DNA of 64,000 nucleotides, taken from the NCBI RefSeq assembly GCF_947507565.1, contig NC_089178.1, positions 2,480,001 to 2,544,000 on the forward strand. The letters are read 5' to 3'. A program made the position numbers and the translations under genes. This document shows positions 11,190-25,474 of the stretch, one piece after another; within the stretch, counting starts at the first letter, position 1, and each line of letters opens with the position of its first letter. Under the pieces are notes generated by a model, which worked only from the letters and a program-made list of their open reading frames with translations, was not told where the DNA came from and made no database searches. The stretch comes from Oscarella lobularis. Its lineage: Eukaryota > Porifera > Homoscleromorpha > Homosclerophorida > Oscarellidae.

Positions 11190-11855
11190 ATGGAAGGTAA
11201 GCGTGCGCTCGAAATCGAGACGACGCGATACAAAGGAAGAGCTCGATGTCATTACCCCACACGCGCGCGCGCGCGCTGACCGAGAGTCTACATATAACGT
11301 TTTCTCGTTCGTGCGCCCTCCCCCTTCCCGCCGCAGACCGCACTCGCGTCCGAATATGCGCCGGTTGCAGCCGAACTATCGCCGATCCGTACGTTCTCTA
11401 CGCCATCGATCGGTTCTGGCACCACGCCTGCCTACAGTGCCACTTCTGCGGCGTCCTACTCGCTAACTCCGGTCGCACGTGCTTCTTTCGCGATGGACGA
11501 CTACTGTGCAGGGACGACTATATCAGGCAAGGGCTATCTGTCGGAAGGGAGATCGAGAACTCGAAGATCGATCTCGTCTCCCGTCCGTTTTACTGTGTAC
11601 TCTGCGGCTATTTTTGTCTAACCCGATAGACTATACGGAAAAAGCGGCATCTGTTCGACGTGTCACGACGTTATACAATCAACCGAGATGGTGATTCGCT
11701 GCAAGGAGCGCGTCTATCACGTTTGCTGCTTCAAGTGCAGCGTCTGCTGCGCGACGCTCACCACGGGCGACACGTGTCATCTCGTACAAGATCGAATTCT
11801 GTGCGATCGCGATTATCAGGCAGCTTCTGTTTGCACGCTGCCCGATCAAAACTAG
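11190..11855 (+). CDS. LIM-only protein (two LIM domains, no homeodomain)
   Basis: Three exons. ATG 11190 gives a 7-base coding start (to 11196). Exon 11337-11526 carries LIM1 (CAGC...WHHACLQCHFC...CRDDYIR). Exon 11630-11855 carries LIM2 (CSTC...YHVCCFKCSVC...CDRDY) and ends at TAG 11853-11855 after 15 further residues. The joined start is MEDRTRVRICAGC. The protein is about 140 aa, like vertebrate LMO1-4, and the LIM2 opening LYGKSGICSTC has the usual LMO spacing. LMO proteins bind LDB and compete with LIM-homeodomain factors, so a role in tuning its neighbours is plausible but inferred. The second intron appears to be GC-AG: exon end ATCAG followed by GCAAGG. No homeobox follows before the next gene on the opposite strand. 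Confidence 0.8.
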
Positions 11856-12530
11856 TACAGTACAGCAATCGCTATAGCCAACTTTTTTTGGAGAATTAAT
11901 CGCTGGGAGCTACTGTATTAGGGAGACGGGACGGATCTATATATAAACACCTTGTCCGTTCGTTTTCAAGATATGACGCGAGGGATCAAAAAAGTATCTG
12001 TATGTGTAGTGACATGTGGGTCGGCAGGTGTTCGAACGACCGAAAATAGCTCGATCTGCATTCCTATCTTCTTACGTCACAGGAAAAGGATTTGCAAAAG
12101 CAAGATCGTTTTCGGGAGTGCGTCTTACTTGGAAGAAAACAGTGCTCGTTGAGAATTTTTGTCGCTAGGCGCTAAAAGGTGACGATTCTTCGCGAATGTG
12201 CGCATTAGCTATGGAGAGACGCGGAATCTCCATACGTTTGCGAAACGAATCGATCGCAGTCTACCTCGAGCGACAATTGAGACGAGAAACGAGAGAGCGG
12301 TCGCTGTCACGCTCGCGTCGTTGTATCCGAGCCACGTGAGAGAACGCAAATACATCTGGTGTGCGCACACTTCCCCGGACAACTCCAACTGCCAGTATTT
12401 CCCGTCATCAATTTATAGAAGAAACGCAGCTTCCAACGAACTGAAACAAAGCCAAAGAAATAACGTCGCATAAAAATTCGTTTCGAACGTTTTTTAGGTC
12501 ACCGCTACTCGAACGACGCGACCCAAAGGA
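11856..12530. other. Intergenic between convergent LIM genes
   Basis: About 675 bp between the 3' ends of the LIM-only gene and the minus-strand Lhx3/4-type gene. No domain or RNA gene was recognised. Confidence 0.5.
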
Positions 12531-14359
12531 CTACGAACTACTACTAGTACTACTGGTGGTGCTGGTGCTGGTGGTGCTGCTACTATTATTACTCCTGTCA
12601 CCACCCTCATCACGTCTAAGTCTGCCTGTTTGCTGCAAATTTACATCGCTGTACCTGCTGTAGGGCGTAAGAGCGAGAGAATGATCGACAGTCAGTGATT
12701 CCAAGCTGATGTCGGAATAAGGCAACGCCGGCGTTGAATCCGTCATTGTCACAGCATCGATTGATAGATCTGGAATGAGACTGCCAGGATGAGCCATAGT
12801 GTCAACGGACTGTTGTGACCGGTGCGCGTCTAGAACAACGATCACACGAGGAAACAGCCGCACAACATCATACCACCAACCACGTGAATGATCCGGAAGC
12901 GAATGGTCCGGCGGCGGTGGCGGTGGCTGCACGCCAACTTCATCTGCAGACAGGAGAAAGGATTTCGATGCTTCCGATCTTGATTTGACTTCCGAAGTCT
13001 TTTTCTTCCTACGACTGCCCTTAGCGGATCTCTTGTTCAGTGCCTTTGCGTTTGCAACAGGTGCTTCGACGCCCTTCGTTGTCCGCTTCTCCTTGGCGCG
13101 ACGATTTTGAAACCAAACTTGAACGACTCGCTGCGGCAAGCCCGTCAATGCAGCCAAGTCGTCTCGAGTCTGTCGAGACGGCTTGGGTGTCTTCCTGTAC
13201 GCCGTCCAAAGCACCTTTTGCTGCTCGGACGATATGTTGGTGCGAGGTCGCTTGGCCAGGCCTTCTATCTCTATCAACACTGCCGGTCTCCCTCCCTTTT
13301 TGACCGCGCATGCATTAGCAATACCTTTTGCTTTATCCAAATCCTTTTTACAAACGACTTTGCCGTTCGAGATGCTGTAGTAGAAATTGCCGGCGACGAG
13401 TCGTCTATTGCAGACCAAGCATCGAAAACAGTCGACATGGTACACGTGTCCCGCCGAACGGTGGACAAACGTTGTGGGAGCCACACCCACGCCGCAGAGA
13501 ACGCATTTGACGCCAAATCGCCTGACACAGACAGTAACGAGTGAGAAAGAGAGCATGACTATGTGATAGTTGCGGTTTTCGTGGGTTAGTGACACACCAC
13601 AGTTTGGTACTAACGCGTACAAAGTGAAAACCGCTAGCGCTCTTTCAACTAAGGAAAGAGGAGCGCTTTTACAGCATTATCTAGATACGTATAATCTAAG
13701 GAAAGTAAGTTAGCTCCGCGGCGCCATTTTATGTAAATAGTATGACGGCGGTCGCCGGGGTCTCATAGCCACCTTGCCTAGCTTGTTTTTTAATGGCTGC
13801 TCCCCCCTTATTCCCCGGCAAAAGATTCCAGATCTCGCAAAGTCACGTACGCGAAATCGGTCAAGAGCGAAAGCGGCGATTCTTACCTGAAAAAGTCGTT
13901 GCGACAATAGAGCCGGTTGTCGCGAGCGAAGCACTTTTCCGCGAGAGGAACGCCGCAGTCGCGACATCGGATGCACGCGCCGTGCCACAGGGCGTCGTCG
14001 ACTCGATAAACGTAGCGATCGCGTATGGGATCGCCGCAGTGCTTGCATTCGATCGGCGATGATAGCAGCGGTGACGCTCTTTTTTCTCTTTCGCCTCCTA
14101 CGTCGCCCCGTTGTGGATCGCTTGCCGGCGTTGGCGTTTGCGCATCGGCATGACGCGCGGCGGATGCGACGTCTTCCCCTTTTCTTTTGTCGTGGGAGCC
14201 GGAGACGTCTTGGAAACTCAACGAGAGCGATTTGTCCTTGTTCATCGCCGATGCGTCGACGACGGCGGAGGGCGCGCGCGTTTTTCGTCTGATGTGATTG
14301 CGGTCAAGTCGAAGACTGCCGTTGTTCGGATCGATGCAGAGGAGGACTTCCCTCTGCAT
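12531..14359 (-). CDS. Lhx3/4: Lhx3/4-type LIM-homeodomain transcription factor
   Basis: Two coding exons on the minus strand. The first (13887 up to the start) carries LIM1 (CKHCGDPIRDRYVY...WHGAC...CRNDFFR). The second (12531-13521) carries LIM2 (RFGVKCVLC...YHVDCFRC...CKKDLD) and the homeodomain (KRPRTNISSEQQKVLW...[18 protein letters not shown]). The splice gives ...FFR-RFGVKC in frame. QVWFQNRRAKEKR is the helix 3 of the Lhx3/4 class; the rest is divergent, so the class is likely rather than certain. The C-terminus has a Lys/Arg block, a Pro run and a Ser/Thr-only tail encoded by an AGT/ACT-rich repeat (12534-12597). The start is uncertain: ATG 14359 and ATG 14245 are both in frame, and an upstream spliced exon cannot be excluded. 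The GW-rich part near 12830-12890 could be a retained intron but reads through. Confidence 0.8.
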
Positions 14360-14361
14360 CG
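14332..14361. repeat. Stem-loop at the Lhx3/4 start
   Basis: CGATGCAGAGG and CCTCTGCATCG form a perfect 11-bp stem around an 8-base loop. The stem contains the candidate start codon at 14359. Confidence 0.6.
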
Positions 14362-14688
14362 GCCGGGAGATACGCGAAGCACGGCCCACATGCAAAGCGC
14401 GTATTGCGCTTACAACACGCGCGCGCGTCACAGCATGTCACCGTTTTGTCACCGCCCACGTTTTAGCGTACTTCGCCAAATTCAATATGGTACGCCGTCT
14501 TATTACGCCGTCCAATTTGGAGGTTTCCGTCGACTTGCTATACCGTTGAAAATTTTAAATAAATAGAAGAAAAGACCTCATTGGCCCAGGCCACAGAGGC
14601 AGTAGGACTGCCCGCACAGCAGGCAGCAACGACGGATTCCTACACATATACAAGACCATTTTAAATTTTAAAAAATGCACCCTATCGT

Positions 14689-16310
14689 CTAACCGCCAAC
14701 ACTATTTCCATTGAAACGAAGAGGGCTACCGTAAGCCGGCGTCGTTCCTGTCGCTGACGACGACGACGACGGATCGCTTATATCCAATTGGCTTTTTTTC
14801 ATGAGTGCGCGTTTCTGACGAGCGCGCGCGTTCTGAAACCAGACCTGCGTGACTCGCTTACTGAGACCGGTTATTTGCGATATGCGTTCGAGCTCGTGCG
14901 TGTCCGGATTCGATTCGAGCGTGAAGTTTGCCTGAAGAATTCGTATCTGATGATCGGAAAAGGTCGTGCGCGCTCGCTTCGGTCGACAGTGACGCGAACG
15001 GCGTGACGGTCGTCCATCTAGAGCAAGAAAACAAAATCAAAGAAAAGCGATAATCGGATAGCTAGCCAGGGCAATGCATGCATGCAATGTATTCCCATTA
15101 GAACGACGATGCCAAGACGAGATAAAAGTGGGGCTATCTACGGTGTATCACATTGAGAGAATTAGGAGGGTTGGGCGGGAGAGTTCCGCTATTTGTCATT
15201 GTGGTCGCGATTAGGAGCAAAACGGTCGCAATCCACCGCACTCTCACACACAACACGGGGCGAATAAATAGATCAACGCGACAGGGAAGAAAACCACGCA
15301 CGCGAGCACAACAGAACCTCTTCCTCGCACGCCGCGGGTTCGACTAAAAAAATCGCCGTCGCCGTCGTCGACGGGAAAGGCGGCACGGCAAAAAGATGAT
15401 AATCAAAAAGTGCATATTGTGTATGATGTGCCGCGCGCCCCCACATCGGAACTCGCCTCCGGTCTGCGACGACGAGCGCGAATTGTCGCCGCCGCCGCTG
15501 CCGTCGCCGTTCGTCTCGTCGGCGTAGTCGCAGTGCAAAAGACACATGATCTGGTCGTCATGCAAGACGAATTCTTCGCCCGTCGACAGTTGTCGCTTGC
15601 AATAGAAACAGGCAAAACAAGCCAAATGATAGGCGTTCGCCTTCGCTCGTCGTATCCAATCGTCCGGCGATATGGTGCCGCGACAGGCCGCGCACTTGGT
15701 GCCGAAAAGCCTTGAAATGGAGCCGCCTTTTAGACCATTAATCGTTTCGTTTTAATTTGGCGCCCTGATTGGATTTTCGCGAGCGGCCACAGGTATTTCA
15801 ACAGCTCTCGCTCAAGGAGAGCCAGAGAAAAGGGGCTTCGTAGGCTCGTTTCTTTTTCACGACTTACCGCGCATAGTCGAGTTTGCAGTAAATTTCGTCG
15901 TTTCTAGCGTAGCACGTGCGGTGCAAGCCGAGCGGGGCCCGACACGCCGAGCAGGCGAGACACTTTTCATGCCACGTCGAGTCCGTGCCGACGCGAAGGA
16001 GAAAACGATCGTAGATCGGCTCTCCGCATCCGCGGCACAGCATCGTCGCTGGCGTCTCCTGAGACGAGGAAGGGTTCGGGAGGGGGAAAAGAAATGGAAG
16101 GAGGAATTGATGAGAAAAAAGGACGAAAATCAATCAGGTTTGGAGAGGGGTAAAAACTGAACGGCTTCGCAGTAGAGGAGAAACCGGACTCGCGAGTTTT
16201 GAGGGGGTTATTACTTTGGTGGTTTCGGGACTGGGCGTGAGCTCGTTCTTCAGAGAAGGAGGAGGAGGAGGAAAGAGATTTTGTTTCGGTTGGCTCATCG
16301 ACATGTTCAT
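14689..16310 (-). CDS. Lhx6/8: Lhx6/8-type LIM-homeodomain transcription factor
   Basis: Exons on the minus strand: 16310 down to about 16213 (Met-rich start and Pro run), about 16055-15868 (LIM1, CRGC...WHEKC...CKLDYAR), about 15713-15445 (LIM2) and 15017-14689 (homeodomain and tail). LIM2 reads [20 protein letters not shown] followed by a [11 protein letters not shown] block, very close to vertebrate Lhx6/Lhx8 and fly Awh as I know them. The homeodomain is [15 protein letters not shown]...[18 protein letters not shown], compatible with that class. Splices join ...YAR-LFGTKC and ...EFR-YGRPSRR in frame. Stop TAG at 14689-14691 follows a short Ser-rich tail. ATG 16310 is the first in frame, but an upstream exon is possible. 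Expected to be a nuclear DNA-binding regulator. It lies in the same orientation just upstream of the Lhx3/4-type gene, about 330 bp apart. Confidence 0.85.
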
Positions 16311-16795
16311 GTTGACGCGACCTGCCAGCGGCACGAAGAAACTGACGTAAGCAGGCGCACTTGTCCAGAGACGACACGTGACAGAAAAAGACGGTCGTCA
16401 AGGACCTTTCTCTCCCACTCCAGTCGAACCCCAAAGTAAACAATTTATATCTGTAGGGGAAGGAAAGGTGAGACTTCAATTAGCTAAACCAGACTTTTGG
16501 CAATTAATGAATTTTGCGACGGTCTTCATCTAAAAGCGAAGCTATCCTCACGATTGATTTTGCTACAGCGAATTCAAAGAGCAGGTTGAAACGCATAATT
16601 GAATATAAATAAATAATAAACAAGTTCACCTCACCAAGTCACACCGCGGGAATCTGTGGTCACACCAGAGTGACAGATACGGTCTTCGAGGGAGCCCCTC
16701 ATGGTTCACGAGCAGGGAGACGTTTGCAAACGCAATCATGCAGTCACTGCTCTCCCACCTACAGCAAATCCTCCGGCGCATGCGTCGCCGAAACC
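16311..16795. other. Divergent intergenic region, Lhx6/8 to C1orf53-like
   Basis: About 485 bp between divergent starts, likely holding both promoters. Nothing else was recognised. Confidence 0.45.
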
Positions 16796-17218
<423 letters not shown>

Positions 17219-17462
17219 AAAAAGCGACCTATCATTTTGCGAACTAGGAGACGATGCTCCAGTGGCTGGCTATCTTGTCAGTTGTCTATTGATTAAAGAG
17301 AAGAAAGATAAGGAGACGCATACAGATGCTCTTAAACGGTTTTTATAGAATAAGGTTGTGATACGTTTTTTGGCAACAAAGTGTCACTTGTTGTTCTACA
17401 ATGACAAGAAACTTTTTTTTCGTGCAAAGTGGGGTGCATGCAGTTCGGCCTTTTTCCCCGGT

Positions 17463-19452
<1,990 letters not shown>

Positions 19453-19584
19453 GGCTTTCGTTCGCTTTTGTCTGCTTTCGTCCCTTCACCTCTGACCTGC
19501 AAACGCCCGGACAACAAATTCTGTACTGCCGCCGTCCCCCGTCGTCCGTCGTCGCCCACGTACGGACGCGCCCCGAAATAATAA
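19453..19584. promoter_or_regulatory. Divergent promoter, ACADM/WDCP
   Basis: Only 132 bp separate the two opposed start codons, so both promoters and 5' leaders must lie in or overlap this interval. No TATA box is evident. Confidence 0.5.
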
Positions 19585-20845
19585 ATGTCGGCGGTCAATT
19601 TTCGCGTCGAGCCCGTTCGTTCGCTCGGCTGCGCCACGCTCAGAGTCTCGCAATGCAATCAATTGCATCAGGCCGTGCGATTCCCGTCACTGGATGCCGC
19701 CGAATCGCTGCTGTGGCACGACGGGAGTTCCGTTTGGACGTGCGACCTGAAATCGATGCCGTCGACGAGGCGTGCCGACGTCGATGGCGTTTCGTCAGTG
19801 AGCTGGAGTGGCGACGGGAAATACGCGTCGTGCACGGCTGCCGAAGAGGGCGAAGCGATAGTGTGGAAAGTGGAGTCCGGCGAATTCGTGAAAATTGCCT
19901 GTAAAAAGTTGATTTCGTCGCCCCTGTACTCGACGTGGCATCCGAGTCGACCTCTCGTCGCCGTTCTGTCGTCTCGCGGGGTTCTCGACGTTTTTCGCGT
20001 GACAGATGCCGACGACTCGGTTGAAACGATTTTTCACAGCGATTGCGCAGGTCGTGCCGTTTGGAAAGACGACGAATCGTCGTCCCTTTACGTTGCCGAG
20101 AGGGAACGCTATCTATGCCTCGTCCCAATTGAGGTGGACGGGGACGCGAGCGTCAAAGAACTGGCGACGTTTGACTCAGCCATACGAAGTCTCGTCGCCC
20201 TCGATTCGAAAAGAGTCGCCTTGACAACAGATCAAGAACTCAATCCGACGGATTCGTGCAATCTCTTTGACGTCAACCTGCCACTGCCGCCTGTTCGACG
20301 TTCAGATCCAGACGACGTTCTTCGGCCAACGGACGACAATGTGAGACATTCAATGACTCGCTTTCAAAGGAGGAAACACTCAGCATCAAGCGCAATCCTC
20401 GCTGTCGTTTCCGTGATAAACGATGAAACGGCCGCCAAAGTTTGCGGTCAATGCCCCTTACCGGGTGTTTTGACGCCGGATTTACTTTGCTTTGATTCCC
20501 GTCGGAATCACTTCGTTTGCGGTAGCAATACTCTTCATATTCTATACGTTGTTCAGCTGACGACAGGTGTGGCAGCGGCACCGGCGGCGGCAACAGTGGT
20601 ACCGGTAGGGGGCATTAAACTGGAACTCATATCAAAGATCACACTAGACAAATTGGAAAGGCCCAAGGGCTTATTGTGTTTGTCGTCTCAAGTGGGCTCT
20701 CTGATCATGGTCGGAAAATTTGCTGATACGATTTCAATGACATCTGTCTCAACGTCGCCATTCGTGGAGTATGATGTGCACTTGGCAAAGGTTGCAGTTG
20801 CAATGACGGAGGAGGAGGGATTGGAAAAATTGATTCCTCATGTAA

Positions 20846-20892
<47 letters not shown>

Positions 20893-21405
20893 GGACAGCT
20901 GAAACTTCCAGGGGGTCGGGAAGGACCAACGGTGCCTTTGATTGTCGAATTGCCTTCGCCGCAAGGTGTTGACAAAGATTATGATGATAATGACGATGAC
21001 GATGTCCATATGACTCAAAGAGAGCTTATCGAAGTGAAGGAAACGTTGCGGGCTCAGTCTCGCGAAATTCAGATTCTGAAAAACCGGCTCGACGGCATGC
21101 TGACTTCATCCTCATCGTTATATCCCACCATGGACGAGGCTGAGCTGATGGAGATTATTTGCTGCAATTTGCCCGAAGGGAGTAAACAGAAGAAGAAGAA
21201 AAAAAGTTTTCTTCTTGATGCTGGCCGACTGAAGCTTGACGTTATTCTACAAGCGTTTGAACTATTTCGAGCAGAAATTGTCATTGGTAGCGCAATGGTT
21301 CCTCTTACTGCAGACGAAAGCGGATATGTCCCTCTTCAGTTTAAAAAGGGTCAAGTAATTTTCATACGAGCAGTTGAAACTATAAATAAAAAAATCAGTG
21401 AATGA
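19585..21405 (+). CDS. WDCP: WD repeat and coiled-coil protein WDCP (C2orf44)
   Basis: Uninterrupted 606-codon frame. The N-terminal half has WD-like repeats (LHQAVRFP, SSVSWSGDGKYAS, STWHPSRPLVAVLS). LPGVLTPDLLCFD and KLERPKGLLCLSSQVG match conserved blocks of vertebrate WDCP. A coiled coil follows at about residues 475-510 (RELIEVKETLRAQSREIQIL), then the conserved end SFLLDAGRLKLDVILQAFEL with a VPLTADESGYVPLQF block. The order and about 600-aa length fit WDCP (human about 720). WDCP is poorly characterised; the human protein has been reported to interact with a Src-family kinase. Oddities: a 14-residue Gly run from a pure GGC repeat at 20848-20889, an acidic Asp-rich stretch just after it, and no introns in an intron-rich neighbourhood. 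Confidence 0.85.
20848..20889 (+). repeat. (GGC)14 coding microsatellite
   Basis: Fourteen perfect GGC units encode polyglycine within WDCP, between the WD region and the coiled coil. Likely length-polymorphic. Confidence 0.9.
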
Positions 21406-21770
21406 AAATGACAGTGAGTTGGTCAAAAACCTTCATAAATTAATTGCCAGAACCCAACGGACTATTCTCGCGTGGGCGAAGGTGATCCTTTCTAAGGAGA
21501 AAGTCGCGAACCCGCAATTGAAAAAAAGGTGCTTATTAGCCCAGTCGCCAGACTACAGTACATCCGCCAGAACGGCCACCGGGCACACTAACGCAGGCGA
21601 TATCAAAGAGTACGGGGTGTCTCATTCCTATATTTCTACACCGAATAGCTAGCTACATAATAATTCATGCAAACATTCACTTTTAGCTACATACACGTAT
21701 ACACCACACACGGACATAGACACGAGTGCAAACCTGGTACAGCAGATTATAGTGAAATGCAGCAGCGGAG
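21406..21770. other. Intergenic, WDCP and SLC44 3' ends
   Basis: About 365 bp between convergent genes. No feature was recognised beyond presumed 3' untranslated sequence. Confidence 0.5.
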
Positions 21771-24700
21771 CTATTTCTCGTCAACGTCTTTCACCTCCAT
21801 GGCATTGCCTTTCTTCTTTTTCTTACCGTCTTCCTTGTTTTTCTTGCCAAGGACCTTTTTTAGACCTTTGGACATGTAGTAAGGCTTCTCGCTTGAACCG
21901 TCGTTTCGTTCAAGATCTTCCACTACAGAATCTGTTAGACAAGCGAGTCCTCAACTTTGAATCTGTCATACAGAAGCAGAGGAAGAGCGTATCGATGGCC
22001 ATATCATAGACGGAGAAAAAGGCCCAGGAAATAAAGAAGGCGCAAAGACCTAAGATCTGAGACAATCCAACAGTAGAAAATTGCTTTCGAATAAACGGCG
22101 ATTTCCTCACTATGACAGGAATGAGGTAGTAATTCAGATCTTCTCGTGTTCTCAAATAGTCAAATAGAACAAAAGCAACCGTACCTGGTGTACAGGATAT
22201 GATGAAAGAAATTGCGCAACAGAACTATCAAATAGACTCTCTTACACGTCAGTCCAATAACAAGGAGACGGCAGAGGAAAAAAACGAAGGTAGTAATGTT
22301 CGTCAAAACAAAAACCCTACAAAGAGCTTTCTCTTTCTGACAGAATTTAGCAACAAAGAGCAAACAAACCTGACAATGTTCCTCATCAGCAGATTAAAGG
22401 CTCGACAGCAAGCTTTGCAGAAATGGTATCCGTAGATGGCAACCTATAGAAAAAGCCTACTCAGATCACCTTCTAAAGCGGTGAAAAAATTGCAAAACCA
22501 ATATGTAGGCGTTTTTGTTGATGTATCGAAAGATTTTCTCCAGGCACCAAAAGCAGCACGATAAACATCTGCAAAGGAAAAACTCATAGAGAAATAGTCT
22601 GCATAAAAAGAATAGCAGACTTGAGAAAAAATCTAGCCACTTCATTGTCACTCGCTCCTAGAAAAAAATGTTTGACTAATAATAGGAAAGCAAAACCACG
22701 CCCACCTTTAAGTTTCTTTTGCGTATAACCCAGAATAAGTCGAATCATTTGAATTATGGCAATTATAAGAGCCCCAAATGCCAAGGAACCGGTATGCCAG
22801 CTAAGGAAAAAAACCAAGCCCTTTTGTGGACAGCTACACAGATCGTACTACACTTACACTAGAGCTCGGAAAAAAGCCCGAGTCAAAGGAAGAGACGGTA
22901 GATTTTTCTGCAAAAAATCCTTTCAAGTCAAATGCAATAGTAATGGTGAAAGAAGTGCACCTTTGGTCCACCAGGAGGAGGAGCCCAATAGTAAGAAGCA
23001 AAGGCTCCGGCAAGAGAGCACTGGCCAAGAGCCAGCACGTAATTGCTCGTCCAGAGCAACCCAAATAGATTGTACACCTGCATGCCAAGCAATGTGCTAC
23101 ACTCCAAAGACGTAAGGAAACGCATTGTCCTGGAATAAGTCCTTTACTTGCTGATTTCGAAGGCTTCAAAGACGCAGTCCATCCCAAATGTCTCGTTAGG
23201 AAAAGCCGCCTTTGTTTCATTAAATTCCTGAATTCAATCGCGAGATGCGTAGTACAGTAGCCAATTAGGCAATGGACTTTACTTCAGGAACGCATGGTTT
23301 TCCGTTGGTGTACGGAGTTCCGTTCACAGTTCTTTCTCCATTGTCGTCGGAACCACTTGGAGGAAAGGAATAACCGTAGATTGGATTTCCAGACGATTGA
23401 AGAAAACTGCACAAAAAAAGGGCCAAAAATTAAGAACCCACAGCAACGCCAAAGTCACCTACACTGCTGCAGTAGCCCACCAACATATAACAATGCACAA
23501 TAAAATGAACGTTATGATTGGAAAGAACAGCGTGCTCCACATATTTCCAATAGCCCTATAGAAAAAATGGTGAAAGATCTCCCCATAGGTGCTCGGGCGA
23601 CCAAACCAACCTGCTTCCTTCCTTAATCAACTCAATGGCAATCTGGATTCTTGAGCGTAGGCAAAGAACGATGAGAAGAAGAATAGCCAAGACAATGCAG
23701 CAGATGATACCTGCACGTCAAAGTCAAGTCAATTCGGTACAGTACAAACTTTCTATAGCATAGTGACCAAGAGCCAAGTAAGTGTTTTTTTGATAAAGAA
23801 ACGTTTCCAGTAGAGTTGTTGGGGTTTGTGGCTCGGTTTCCAGTTCCCTGTACTTGATAAAGCACCAGGCAATTCCTACATACACATATATTTTCCACGC
23901 AGAGTTCTCTTATTTCAAACGATTGTGTTACCAAAGCTGAGAAGACCCAAAACGGCAAAAATTGAAAGCCAAACAATGAATCCGGCAATCCATCGCATAA
24001 TAACAATGAGAATAGCAGAGAATAGCAAAATAATCACAAGTCCTCTACAGATGAAAAACTAAGCTAGTAAATTCTATTATGCATACAATTGTTTACCCAA
24101 TAAGCCATGGCCAAACTATTCCCATATCGCTGTAAACCTACAGAAAAATTCAAGACTGCAGATTCGTATTTGGAATATAAGACCTGCATCTACCTCTTCA
24201 CCGACTCGTCTCAAATTGAGAAAATCCAATATTCCCATTGTTCCACTCCTCAGCGTTTCATTGGTGAGTGTCTTAGTCTTGCCATTGACTGTGTAGGTGA
24301 TTGTCTTATTTTTGGGCGTCATTACGTCACCAAAAAAATCAACAAACGTTGGAACACATCGACCAAGAACTAGGAAACGCCCTCTACGCAAACCGTCTCT
24401 TTACACGCAAAGCAAAAACGTACTTGATTCAGATTTTATGTAGTAAGGTGCACACTGCCCATCCGCTATTGCTGAAAGGAGTTCACTCTAAAATTATGAA
24501 TTGCTCGAGAATAGGAATAAAGAGTACGGGAGGATGCACATACATCACTTTCATATGAACTTGCTTTCTTGTTATTTACGCAATAAATTCCGTCGTTTGG
24601 AACTTCAGTGCCTAAAGCATTAGAGTCAGGACAACGGTTCACACACACCTAAGGAAGAGACAAAGGAGCAGAATTATTCTTAAAAAGAGGAAAATATATT

Positions 24701-25474
24701 CAAATTAGTCATTGTCTACTTGAGGCGTTGGACAGGTGAAGACTAAGCTAAAAAATCCAGTTGCAGCACTTGTTATACAGGACGAAATGNNNNNNNNNNN
24801 NNNNNNNNNNNNNNNNNNNNNNNNNNNNNNNNNNNNNNNNNNNNNNNNNNNNNNNNNNNNNNNNNNNNNNNNNNNNNNNNNNNNNNNNNNNNNNNNNNNN
24901 NNNNNNNNNNNNNNNNNNNNNNNNNNNNNNNNNNNNNNNNNNNNNNNNNNNNNNNNNNNNNNNNNNNNNNNNNNNNNNNNNNNNNNNNNATACAGGACGA
25001 AATGTCAAAGAAGAGAAGCTTGCTTCGATTTCTATGTGCAGGGAGAGGGAGAGAAATACTGAATATATATGAAAAGAAGAACAGACGAAGACGCACTCTA
25101 GCTCGCCAGTCCCACACAAATTGCCTAAAGTACGAACCTAATTAACCACAGAACAAAAGAAAAAGTCTTCTATCGCACCTTCACTGTCAGTTGGATAGAG
25201 CAGTCGTTGAGGGTTCCCATTCATATATCCTTTGCAAGAGAAAGAGAGAAATGAATATCACCAGTCTAAAGGGAGGAGATCGAGCGCTCTTACCGTATAT
25301 AGCAATGTAGAACATGCCTCCCCAAAAGGCGATGAAAATGAGTAGCATCAGTATGTCGGTGCAGCATCTACGAGAAGCGCCCTTCTCATCACCAGGACAA
25401 CCGGACGATCACAAAACTTTAGTACCGGTTCTGTACCGGTCCCTTGAATTTAGGATCGTATGGCGTTGGCTTTC
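21771..25474 (-). CDS. SLC44A: Choline transporter-like protein, SLC44 family
   Basis: Multi-exon membrane transporter. From the N-terminus (high coordinates): [17 protein letters not shown] (25430-25474), [20 protein letters not shown] (about 25290-25365), [13 protein letters not shown] (about 25190-25225), Cys-containing extracellular exons (24470-24730), then [20 protein letters not shown] and [13 protein letters not shown] (about 22970-23100), [20 protein letters not shown] (about 22740-22800) and the tail [20 protein letters not shown] followed by Lys-rich residues (21771-21900, stop 21771-21773). These are hallmark SLC44 (CTL) blocks, most like the CTL2/4/5 branch. The family moves choline and related amines across plasma and mitochondrial membranes; substrate here is inferred from homology. 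A 200-base gap (24790-24989) lies inside. The first exon is unresolved; ATGATGA before a GT near 25610 would splice in phase. Confidence 0.85.
24790..24989. other. Assembly gap (200 N)
   Basis: Exactly 200 N. The 15 bases ATACAGGACGAAATG occur immediately before and immediately after the gap, so the two contig ends probably overlap and the gap may be artificial. Confidence 0.9.

Noticed and set aside
24736-25119. Open frames spanning the first N run
   Set aside because: Created by translating the gap; no sequence supports them.
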